Shown: positions 1 through 5,814 of the stretch, in pieces
Numbering within the stretch: position 1 is the first letter of the stretch
Layout of the letters: each line of letters starts with the position of its first letter
NCBI GenBank assembly: GCA_030704765.1
Contig: JAUYDD010000069.1
Coordinates: 1 to 8,087 of the forward strand
Source: Nanobdellota archaeon
Lineage (GTDB): Archaea > Nanobdellota > Nanobdellia > Pacearchaeales > GW2011-AR1
Direction: 5' to 3'
Length of the DNA stretch: 8,087 nt
Program-made: the position numbers and the translations under genes
Notes under the pieces: generated by a model
What the model was told of the DNA's origin: nothing
Seen by the model: only the letters and a program-made list of their open reading frames with translations
Databases searched by the model: none

Positions 1-139
1 ACACCCTAAAGGTTTTTTGCCACAGCTAAAAAATCGCCTGCTGGCGAGTGTGGTTTGATTGGCCCTTGTTTTTAGGATGCTCAGAAATTAAAACAAACTA
101 ACATCCACATCTTAAAAGATGTGGTTTAATTTCTGACAT
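1..139 (+). repeat. Structured repeat, copy A (left end cut by window)
   Basis: This copy matches copy C almost base for base, apart from a small difference near bases 24-27 and the lack of the 61-base insert. Visible structure: the 3' side of domain I is GTGTGG (48-53), TGGCCC (59-64) and TTGTTTTT (65-72), whose left partners lie mostly outside the window. Inside it is a small hairpin, TCGCC (34-38) with GGCGA (43-47). Domain II is a perfect 12-bp stem (81-92 with 125-136) carrying an inner hairpin CCACATCT (105-112) / AGATGTGG (117-124) and a 12-base one-sided bulge. Pairing is preserved in copy B with different bases, which supports a folded RNA or ssDNA. Function unknown. Confidence 0.8.
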
Positions 140-152
140 CATAATCAGCAAA

Positions 153-299
153 ATCTTCGAGCAAGAGGAGGCGAGTATTTGCATTTAAGTATCTATATTG
201 TATTCAAGAAATGCAGATGCGAGATAAGATTGAGCATCATTAATTCGAGCCGAATATAAATGAGGCGAGTGAAATGTTAAGAATTAAGGTTGACTTAAC
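153..299. other. Cluster of stem-loops between repeat A and the GalT-like gene
   Basis: No reading frame is convincing here. Three stem-loops can be seen: TGCATTT (180-186) with AAATGCA (209-215), itself enclosed by ATCTT (153-157) with AAGAT (226-230); a compact hairpin ATTCG (243-247) / CGAAT (251-255), extended by TCATT (237-241) / AATGA (259-263); and GTTAAG (276-281) / CTTAAC (294-299). GAGGCGAGT occurs twice, near 169 and 262. This could be a downstream extension of repeat A, a separate small RNA or a structured leader. AT-rich DNA gives such stems by chance fairly often, so the call is weak. Confidence 0.3.
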
Positions 300-323
300 G
301 ATTTAGAAACTTTAATAAACTGT

Positions 324-333
324 TATTTATAGA
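324..333 (+). promoter_or_regulatory. Possible TATA box for the GalT-like gene
   Basis: The AT-rich string TATTTATAG is centred about 22 bases before the ATG at 350. No Shine-Dalgarno sequence lies before that ATG, which fits an archaeal leaderless promoter. Another AT-rich stretch at 311-319 is an alternative, so the position is uncertain. Confidence 0.3.
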
Positions 334-349
334 TATTTAGAAATATAAT

Positions 350-742
350 ATGGAAACCTTGACTCAGATATCAGGAATGCCAAAGGATAAACTTGAGAAG
401 TTTTTGGCAAGATTGAGAGGGGAAGCTAGTTTTGAAGATATATTTCAAGAAATTAGAAAACGATGCTATAGACCTGAAGGATATGCAATTGACCCTAGGA
501 CAGGATCACAAGTTGTTTTTTCAAAATCAAGAGAAAAAAGACCTGATATATATGGAGGAAAAAGCCCATGCATAATCTGCAATGGAGATGAAGAGGAAAT
601 ACCTCCATTTGTCATGGCTAAAAGATTGAGTTCGGGTGCTTATGCATTTGTTAATGAAAATAAATACGCTTTTTTAAATCCAGACGGCTTATTGTTTGAT
701 ATCACAAATTCTGCCGGCATGTTTAGGGGGCAAATTTTTTAG
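350..742 (+). CDS. GalT-like nucleotidyl transferase, N-terminal part (frameshifted)
   Basis: This is the N-terminal third of a protein resembling galactose-1-phosphate uridylyltransferase and its archaeal relatives. These enzymes move a nucleotidyl group between a nucleotide sugar or nucleotide and a sugar phosphate through a histidine intermediate. Seen here: a segment YAIDPRTGSQVVFSKSREKRP (about residues 45-65) like the family's DP-TG-VV...R-KRP entry, and CIIC (74-77), which corresponds to the zinc-binding cysteine pair of classical GalT. The frame stops at TAG directly after a run of six Ts. The next frame then continues with LVWPTTEHKEIHEL from base 739, the expected next part of the fold. 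The ATG at 350 is the only good start and is probably leaderless. The substrate cannot be read from sequence; GalT-like proteins also include adenylyl transferases. Confidence 0.75.
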   Translation: METLTQISGMPKDKLEKFLARLRGEASFEDIFQEIRKRCYRPEGYAIDPRTGSQVVFSKSREKRPDIYGGKSPCIICNGDEEEIPPFVMAKRLSSGAYAFVNENKYAFLNPDGLLFDITNSAGMFRGQIF

Positions 743-744
743 TC
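731..744 (+). other. Frameshift site in a T6 tract splitting the GalT-like gene
   Basis: The upstream frame reads CAA ATT TTT TAG and stops. Shifting back one base at the T tract gives TTA GTC TGG and an open frame to 1524. One extra T would restore a single protein of about 391 residues. A tRNA-Phe on TTT could slip back onto an identical TTT with the stop codon in the A site, so programmed -1 slippage is formally possible. A homopolymer sequencing error or a real inactivating deletion is more likely. Confidence 0.8.
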
Positions 745-813
745 TGGCCTACAACAGAACATAAAGAAATTCATGAACTTTCTTATGAGGACCATGCATT
801 TTCTTTTGAATTA

Positions 814-1524
814 ATGAATGAATTAGAAGAAAAAATACTTTCTGAAACATTTGAAGAAGATTTTGGTTTTGTTTGTGTGCAGGTGATTAAAAATATAGGA
901 ACCTCTATTCCTGGAGCTCATGTACATGGACCTTATCAAGTTGCTTGCATGAATATGTTTCCTAAAAGAATAAATGATGATATAAATTTTTTAATAGATA
1001 AAAAAGTTTCTTTTATACGAGATTTTGATATAAAAAATCCTGAGCATCTTAAAGTAAAAGACTATGGAACAATGATTCTAGCTGTTCCTTATTTTATGAA
1101 AAGGCCTCTTGAAGCTATAATCTATCCAAAAGATTTTTCTGTCCAATGGTTAAGAGACTTAAGCAAAGAACAGAGATTAGATTTAGCAAAAGTAACTAGT
1201 GATGTTTCTTATGCTCTTTCATTATTAATGCCTGCAAGAGGAAATGTTTTTGATTATAATTTTGTGTTTCATACAGGACCAATTGGAACTATGTATATTG
1301 AAATATTTCCTTCTAGCCAAAGACCAGGAGGTTTTGAAAGAGTAGGCTTATATGTTTGCCAAGGAATTCCTGTTAATTCTGCTGAAATTTATAGGAGATG
1401 TTTTGAGATATACATGCAAGAACATCCTGGAAAAAGATTCAACTTAGAGCCTTCTCAAGTAGTTATTGATGAGATTAAAAAAGAAATAATCGATTATGTT
1501 GTTAATCTTGGATGCAAAAAATAA
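814..1524 (+). CDS. GalT-like nucleotidyl transferase, C-terminal part with HxH active site
   Basis: This is the catalytic remainder of the same GalT-like gene. The homologous frame really begins at about base 739 (LVWPTTEHKEIHELSYEDHA), before the first ATG at 814, so this start is only the first ATG after the frameshift. The segment PGAHVHGPYQV (residues 34-43 of this piece) is the counterpart of the GalT active-site HPHGQ: His36 and His38 flank one residue, with Gln42 two residues later than in the classical motif. The second half contains FHTGPIGTMYIEIFP, the counterpart of the GalT HWHIE-P strand, but with Met-Tyr in place of the histidines. The departures from HPHGQ suggest a GalT-like relative rather than textbook GalT. 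It ends 63 bases before the next gene, which has its own promoter. Confidence 0.75.
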   Translation: MNELEEKILSETFEEDFGFVCVQVIKNIGTSIPGAHVHGPYQVACMNMFPKRINDDINFLIDKKVSFIRDFDIKNPEHLKVKDYGTMILAVPYFMKRPLEAIIYPKDFSVQWLRDLSKEQRLDLAKVTSDVSYALSLLMPARGNVFDYNFVFHTGPIGTMYIEIFPSSQRPGGFERVGLYVCQGIPVNSAEIYRRCFEIYMQEHPGKRFNLEPSQVVIDEIKKEIIDYVVNLGCKK

Positions 1525-1545
1525 ATCTGAATTTTATATATCCTT

Positions 1546-1575
1546 CATCCGCAAAAAACATATAAACTCCGGATG
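1546..1575 (+). promoter_or_regulatory. Leaderless TATA promoter inside a CATCCG/CGGATG inverted repeat
   Basis: TATAAA (1561-1566), with a purine-rich stretch before it like an archaeal BRE, lies about 25 bases ahead of the ATG at 1588. That is the spacing expected if transcription starts at the start codon. A perfect 6-bp inverted repeat, CATCCG (1546-1551) and CGGATG (1570-1575), brackets the TATA box with 18 bases between the arms. A dimeric regulator bound here would block TBP/TFB access. The TATA box is well supported; the operator role is inference. Confidence 0.55.
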
Positions 1576-1587
1576 TCTTGAAACTTT

Positions 1588-2706
1588 ATGGATATAATCC
1601 AAAAAATAAAGGGGAACTCAGCAAAGATTCAAACTTCTTTGTCAACAATCATAAAGATGATTTTAATTATTGCAATTTTTTACGCTACTTATTCTCATTA
1701 TTGGCATATTTTGCTTGCTTATGTTTTTTTATTGCTTTTATTGTTCATGCCAAATATTCTGAGAAATAAATATCATGTAAGAATACCATTTGAATTTGAG
1801 TTTATTGTATTTATTTTTGTTATTATATCCTTTTTCCTAGGTTCTATTGGGGGATATGTAATAAATATATTTTTTGGAGTAATTGTGGGTTTTATTGGTT
1901 TTGCAATAATGTTGATAATATTTTCCCATAGCAAGTTCAAGACAAATTACCTCTTAATAATATTATTTTCATTTGCTTTTTCAATGACTTTTGGTCTTGC
2001 AGCTGAAATGTTGAAATATTATATTAAATTATTTTTATCTTATGAAAACATAAATGCTGACCATCCCTATACAATGTTAAACTTAACATGCGTTGCATTA
2101 GGTGCTTTTATTTCCTCAATTATAGGATATGTTTATATGAAAGGTTTTAGGGTAAAAATAATGCAGGACATGGTTGGAAGATTTAAAAACCATAACCCGA
2201 ATTTCTTTATACAAAAGACAGATTCACCAGAAGAAGTTATTAAATTAATTAAAAAAGGAGAGAATGAAAGACTTGAATTTAAATCAACCTTAAGAACTAA
2301 TCTCCATATAGGAGAGCATGACAAAAAAGTTGAGAATGCTGCTTTAAAGACAATTATTGCTTTCTTGAATTCAGAAGGTGGTCATCTGTTAATTGGAGTT
2401 GATGATAAAGGGGAAATTATTGGAATAGAAAAAGACAGTTTTGAGAATAATGACAGGTTCAACAGGCATTTCACCAATCTATTAAAAGAAAGGATTGGAA
2501 ATGAATATCTTCCCTATATAAATTCAGAATTAATCATTATTGAAGAAAAGTCAGTGCTGAAAGTAGAATGCAGAAAGAGTGATAAACCTGTATTTTTAAA
2601 GTGTGATGGAAATGAAGAGTTCTATATAAGAGTTGGTGCTTCATCCTTACAAATAATCGGCAGTAAGATGCTAGAATATATAGAACACAAATTCAAGAAG
2701 ATTTAA
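1588..2706 (+). CDS. Membrane protein with DUF2238-like domain fused to AlbA_2 (Schlafen-type) domain
   Basis: Residues about 20-185 contain six hydrophobic helices. The stretch from IPFEFEF (66-72) through FAFSMTFGLAAEMLKYYI (129-146) to YTMLNLTCVALGAFISSIIGYVY (161-183) follows the pattern of DUF2238/YjdF-type membrane proteins (conserved Glu, then T-M-D/N-L, then a Gly-Ala helix). Residues about 212-355 are an AlbA_2 domain (PF04326, formerly AAA_4): GENERLEFKST (224-234), ENAALKTIIAFLNSEGGHLLIGVDDKG (249-275) and EEFYIRVGASS (343-353). AlbA_2 proteins are often nucleic-acid linked (regulators or Schlafen RNases), but the catalytic state here cannot be told. The sequence suggests the AlbA_2 domain hangs in the cytoplasm from a membrane anchor. 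The ATG at 1588 is fixed by an in-frame stop at 1579 and by the TATA spacing. The gene ends facing repeat B. Confidence 0.8.
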   Translation: MDIIQKIKGNSAKIQTSLSTIIKMILIIAIFYATYSHYWHILLAYVFLLLLLFMPNILRNKYHVRIPFEFEFIVFIFVIISFFLGSIGGYVINIFFGVIVGFIGFAIMLIIFSHSKFKTNYLLIILFSFAFSMTFGLAAEMLKYYIKLFLSYENINADHPYTMLNLTCVALGAFISSIIGYVYMKGFRVKIMQDMVGRFKNHNPNFFIQKTDSPEEVIKLIKKGENERLEFKSTLRTNLHIGEHDKKVENAALKTIIAFLNSEGGHLLIGVDDKGEIIGIEKDSFENNDRFNRHFTNLLKERIGNEYLPYINSELIIIEEKSVLKVECRKSDKPVFLKCDGNEEFYIRVGASSLQIIGSKMLEYIEHKFKKI

Positions 2707-2744
2707 AAGAATTTTTATAAGATTATGGATATCAGCAATGACTT

Positions 2745-2960
2745 ATGTCGAGAATCTTGAAAACCACACTCTTTAGAGTGTGGTGATTCTCGAGCATCCA
2801 AAAAATTTCCGATTCAAGAAAAATCGCCGATCAAACTCCATCCTTCAGGATAGAGTAGTCGATTACTTCAAAATCTCTAAAAGATTTTGAATGTTCCTAA
2901 AAACAAGTGCCTGTAACAAACCACACACTTTAGTGTGTGGTGGCACATTGTTTTTTTGAT
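2745..2960 (-). repeat. Structured repeat, copy B (reverse orientation, longest variable slot)
   Basis: Read on the minus strand, this copy begins with ATCAAAAAAACAATG, as copy C does. Domain I is closed by AAAAACAA/TTGTTTTT plus GTGCC (2907-2911) with GGCAC (2942-2946), and carries hairpin CCACACACT (2921-2929) / AGTGTGTGG (2932-2940). In copy C the same closing stem is GGGCC/GGCCC, so both sides changed together. Domain II is TCGAGAATC (2748-2756) / GATTCTCGA (2785-2793) enclosing ACCACACTCT/AGAGTGTGGT, again compensating relative to copy A. Between the domains (about 2798-2897) are extra hairpins: TTCAAAATCT (2867-2876) / AGATTTTGAA (2882-2891), ACTC-ATCCT (2835-2844) / AGGAT-GAGT (2847-2856), and CGATT/AATCG (2810-2826). 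Function unknown. Confidence 0.8.
2899..2957 (+). terminator. Hairpin plus T7 tract after the AlbA_2 gene
   Basis: On the plus strand, domain I of repeat B forms a strong hairpin (CCACACACT/AGTGTGTGG plus outer GTGCC/GGCAC) followed by seven Ts at 2951-2957. A second T7 lies at 2970-2976. Archaeal RNA polymerase terminates at U-rich tracts, so rightward transcription from the membrane/AlbA_2 gene probably ends here, before it meets the opposing nucleotidyltransferase gene. Confidence 0.45.
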
Positions 2961-2988
2961 TTCAGGAAATTTTTTTGATGGACCTGTT

Positions 2989-3843
2989 TCATACACTTAT
3001 TATCTCATTTATGAGGTTCAAAGTTTTTTTGAAAAAAGCATCTGATTTGTTCTGCCACATATCTACTACTCTTCCATCTATGTCTTTCACTTGATTATGG
3101 ATTATCCTCTTATGAAGGTCATAGATCTCCTTTATATCATCAACATCTTTTTCTTTTAAAAGGCCTTTTTTTACAAAATGCTCTTTTAATAATGGTGCAA
3201 TGAATTCAGGGCTAGGTGGCAAGACTTTTATTGACATCAATAATGCCTGGGCTGATTCTATAATTGCCCAATAACAGCCTTCTATGCATGACAGTTCAGA
3301 TATCTTGCTTCTTACAATATGTTCTGGAACCCGGTTCAATAATACATATAAAGATTCCGGAGTTGCCTTTATTTTTCCCTGGTCCAATAATATTTTTAAT
3401 GGATTGAAAAAACCTCCTAAATCAATTATTGTCTCTCCATATCTAATTACATTGATGACAGTAGGATCACCTTTCAATAAATCATTCCACCAAGTGGAAA
3501 GTTTTATAGTATTAACATGAAGGTCTTTTTTATATGGGCTTGTCCTGATTATATTTCCAAGTTCCTCTCTGTACCACATTATAAGTTTTTCATCAAACCT
3601 GACAATAGCATCATCAATGATTATTATTATGTCTATATCTGAATTTCCAGTAACCTTATCTTTTGCAACTGAACCAAATAATATCATAGATTTCACTAAT
3701 TTATCAAATTTCTGATAGACTTTTTCTGCAAAATCCATTGCAATATCTCTATCAGTCGTTAATTTAAAACTAGGCAGTGAATTTATATCTATTTTTTCAT
3801 TTTCATCAGAATTTTTTTTCCCCATTTTCTCTTTTTTATACAT
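2989..3843 (-). CDS. Nucleotidyltransferase with C-terminal HEPN-like helical domain
   Basis: Residues about 40-135 form a minimal nucleotidyltransferase domain of the DNA polymerase beta fold. The motif is LFGSVAKDKVTGNSDIDIII, with Gly57-Ser58 for nucleotide binding, Asp69 and Asp71 for metal, and a likely third acid at Asp107 (DLHVN). Residues about 160-284 are all-helical and HEPN-like, including SCIEGCYWAIIESAQALLMS, PPSPE and DLHKRIIHN, though no exact R-x4-6-H RNase motif is seen. In many prokaryotes MNT and HEPN are separate antitoxin/toxin partners; here they are fused, as in a common archaeal family of unknown substrate. Met1 is 32 bases after the TIM-barrel gene. Met7 (ATG at 3823-3825) is an alternative start, because an AT-rich TATA-like string (3851-3860) is better spaced for it. 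It is the last gene of the leftward block and runs toward repeat B. Confidence 0.8.
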   Translation of the reverse strand: MYKKEKMGKKNSDENEKIDINSLPSFKLTTDRDIAMDFAEKVYQKFDKLVKSMILFGSVAKDKVTGNSDIDIIIIIDDAIVRFDEKLIMWYREELGNIIRTSPYKKDLHVNTIKLSTWWNDLLKGDPTVINVIRYGETIIDLGGFFNPLKILLDQGKIKATPESLYVLLNRVPEHIVRSKISELSCIEGCYWAIIESAQALLMSIKVLPPSPEFIAPLLKEHFVKKGLLKEKDVDDIKEIYDLHKRIIHNQVKDIDGRVVDMWQNKSDAFFKKTLNLINEIISV

Positions 3844-3875
3844 ATATTTTAGGATATAATTGTTTTTAAATTTGA

Positions 3876-5699
3876 CTATTGATTGGGTGTTCCTGAAAAA
3901 CGGCCTTTATCTCCTGGAATTTCCCCACCTAGTTCTAATGGAAGCCCTTCAAATCCTGAACCATAGATCTTGTGATGCACAGCAGGATTTATTGGCCCAT
4001 GGCCCATGTAATAAGCACTCATTGCACCAAGCTGGCTCCAATACGGCCCCCCTCCTATAGAATATAAAGGTGAATCAAATGCTTCAAGAGAGGGCCTGAA
4101 TGGATTTCCTCCGCCTTTTTCTGAAAAATATTGCCACCAGTTTCCTGCTTCAACAATCTTCTTTCCTGAAAAACCTTTTTGGCCTAGTTTTTCCATTATC
4201 TCTTTCATAGGAACATTTCCCATTCCCATAGGCAGTTCAGTATGTTCAAGGCCAAAATTATCAGAAAGATGGACATGTTTTACAAAAGGAGCAATTATTT
4301 CTGATTCTTTTATAACATCTTCTTCTGAATATCCTTTTTTCCTTATCATATTTATATGCCCTACATCCCATGTTGCACCAACAAGTTTTTTTGCTGTATT
4401 TTCAGCTTCAGAAGAAGACATTCCATCAGTCACTAGATTATCTTTTAGTTTTTTTCTTGTTTTTTCTATAAGTTCTTTTAAATCTTCTGCTCGTGAAAAA
4501 CCTCCTCCTGCAGGAGGGTTTTCAATGCTTAAAATTGGCGTTGTATCTCCAAATTTTTTATATGCAGTAGAGACAGCATTCGCAAAGGTCTCTGATGATT
4601 TTTCCATTGCAAATTCCTTCAATGGTTTGTATATTTTAGGAGTATCTATGTTTTGCAAGACTTTTACTCCTTTATCTATGAGATCATTCATGGACTCTGG
4701 ATCTTTTTCAAATCCTGGTTTCATCATTTTTTGAGCATCTTCAGCAAATTTATTGAGTTTTTCCTTGTCATCTTTTTCTGCATTAGTATATGCTTTATCA
4801 AAATTCGCTTTTAATAATCTATAAGCATCTTTCAAATAAATCTGACCATGGACAATATGCCTTTGAGCATTTTTTAAAAAATCTCTTTCTCCTTCTCCTA
4901 AAGGAAGGTTATCTATATTGAATTCAGGATCTGTAATTTTTGAAAAGACTTCTTTTGGAATCTGGCGTTCTATTGAGTGCAAAGCATCATCTGCAAAATT
5001 GCTCAAACGATTAATATCAGTAATTTGAGACTGCCACTGGTCTTCGTTTATTTTTTTTAATTCATCATCAAAATCAAATTTTCTTGGCTTATTTTCCTCA
5101 AATTTTTCTCCTTCTTTAGGAAAATATTTTTTTGTCACTGGAAATGGGCCAATTTTTCCAGATTCAGGGTCAACAACATAGATTTCTGTCATTATCTCTT
5201 CTATCTCTCCTGTATCAGGATTCTTTCCTTTGTATTTTCCAACTGTCTCTGGTAAAATTCCTGAAGAATGAGTTGTCACTATCATATTTCCATCTGGCTC
5301 TAATTTATGCGCTCTTATCAAAGATGATGCAACTTGCCTTTCTGCAAATATCCTATTTGCTTCATTCCATTCTCTTTCTCCAACACCAGATGGCTCAACA
5401 ATAGGCATATGTAAAGAAGTTTTTACTCCTGTCATTTTTGATAATCTTCTTATTTCATCAAGGTGCTGATCTGGGATAGAATCCATGACACTTTGGTTAA
5501 TTGCACCAACTTCCATATGTCTTTGCCCTGGATTAAGCTTGATGTTCATCTCACCTAACTGGTTTGCTGTACGAGGGTCTGTTGCTAATCCTAAATTTGA
5601 TACTGTTGATTGATAACCTGCTGAAAGGTATTTTAAGGAAGTCTCCCTAGGAATAAGATAACTAGGTGCTCCTTCATAAATAGATTCATAGCTTGACAT
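3876..5699 (-). CDS. Large xylose-isomerase-like (AP_endonuc_2) TIM-barrel protein
   Basis: The family includes sugar isomerases/epimerases and endonuclease IV-like enzymes that use divalent metals. Barrel strands and likely metal or catalytic residues: SLHMP (His97), VTTHSSG (His144), LSIENPP (Glu393), TWDVGHINM (Asp445, His448), KHVHLSDN (His475, His477, Asp480) and IVEAGNWW (Glu517). Typical members have about 250-300 residues, while this one has 607. The excess is a charged, mainly helical insertion (about 150-385) between the His144 strand and the Glu393 strand, and a Gly/Pro/aromatic-rich tail (about 540-607). No signal peptide is seen. A TATA-like box 24 bases before the ATG suggests its own leaderless transcript in addition to any readthrough. 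The reaction cannot be assigned: intact metal-type residues suggest activity, and the tail suggests partner binding or assembly. Confidence 0.75.
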   Translation of the reverse strand: MSSYESIYEGAPSYLIPRETSLKYLSAGYQSTVSNLGLATDPRTANQLGEMNIKLNPGQRHMEVGAINQSVMDSIPDQHLDEIRRLSKMTGVKTSLHMPIVEPSGVGEREWNEANRIFAERQVASSLIRAHKLEPDGNMIVTTHSSGILPETVGKYKGKNPDTGEIEEIMTEIYVVDPESGKIGPFPVTKKYFPKEGEKFEENKPRKFDFDDELKKINEDQWQSQITDINRLSNFADDALHSIERQIPKEVFSKITDPEFNIDNLPLGEGERDFLKNAQRHIVHGQIYLKDAYRLLKANFDKAYTNAEKDDKEKLNKFAEDAQKMMKPGFEKDPESMNDLIDKGVKVLQNIDTPKIYKPLKEFAMEKSSETFANAVSTAYKKFGDTTPILSIENPPAGGGFSRAEDLKELIEKTRKKLKDNLVTDGMSSSEAENTAKKLVGATWDVGHINMIRKKGYSEEDVIKESEIIAPFVKHVHLSDNFGLEHTELPMGMGNVPMKEIMEKLGQKGFSGKKIVEAGNWWQYFSEKGGGNPFRPSLEAFDSPLYSIGGGPYWSQLGAMSAYYMGHGPINPAVHHKIYGSGFEGLPLELGGEIPGDKGRFSGTPNQ

Positions 5700-5718
5700 T
5701 TTAATATAATAATCTTTT

Positions 5719-5728
5719 CTATATAATA
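5719..5728 (-). promoter_or_regulatory. TATA-like box for the TIM-barrel gene
   Basis: On the minus strand ATTATATAG lies centred about 24 bases before the ATG at 5699, with no Shine-Dalgarno site. This is the expected geometry for a leaderless archaeal transcript. The gap of 115 bases to the preceding gene is the largest inside the leftward block, which also fits a separate promoter. Confidence 0.45.
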
Positions 5729-5814
5729 TGCAGAATTTTATTTAAATAGTTTTCTTTAAGTGAAAAATCAGAAAATAGCTTTATAAAATTCTTGATATTA
5801 GGGCAATTCTACAC

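Noticed and set aside
153..230. tRNA gene in the left intergenic region
   Set aside because: Paired arms exist, but there is no T-arm GTTCRA motif, no clover-leaf spacing and no CCA-adjacent acceptor stem.
1578..1769. Short rightward reading frame overlapping the start of the membrane gene
   Set aside because: It begins with TTG and is a shifted reading of the hydrophobic N-terminus of the AlbA_2 fusion gene; the ATG at 1588 has better promoter spacing and domain support.
2745..2960. CRISPR array or CRISPR-like repeats
   Set aside because: The repeats are long, structured, in both orientations and kilobases apart, with no regular spacers and no cas genes.
2745..2960. Integron attC sites separating gene cassettes
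   Set aside because: The modular stem-loop layout is suggestive, but copies are in opposite orientations, genes between them are multi-gene and on both strands, I see no paired GTTRRRY/RYYYAAC core sites, and no integrase is present.
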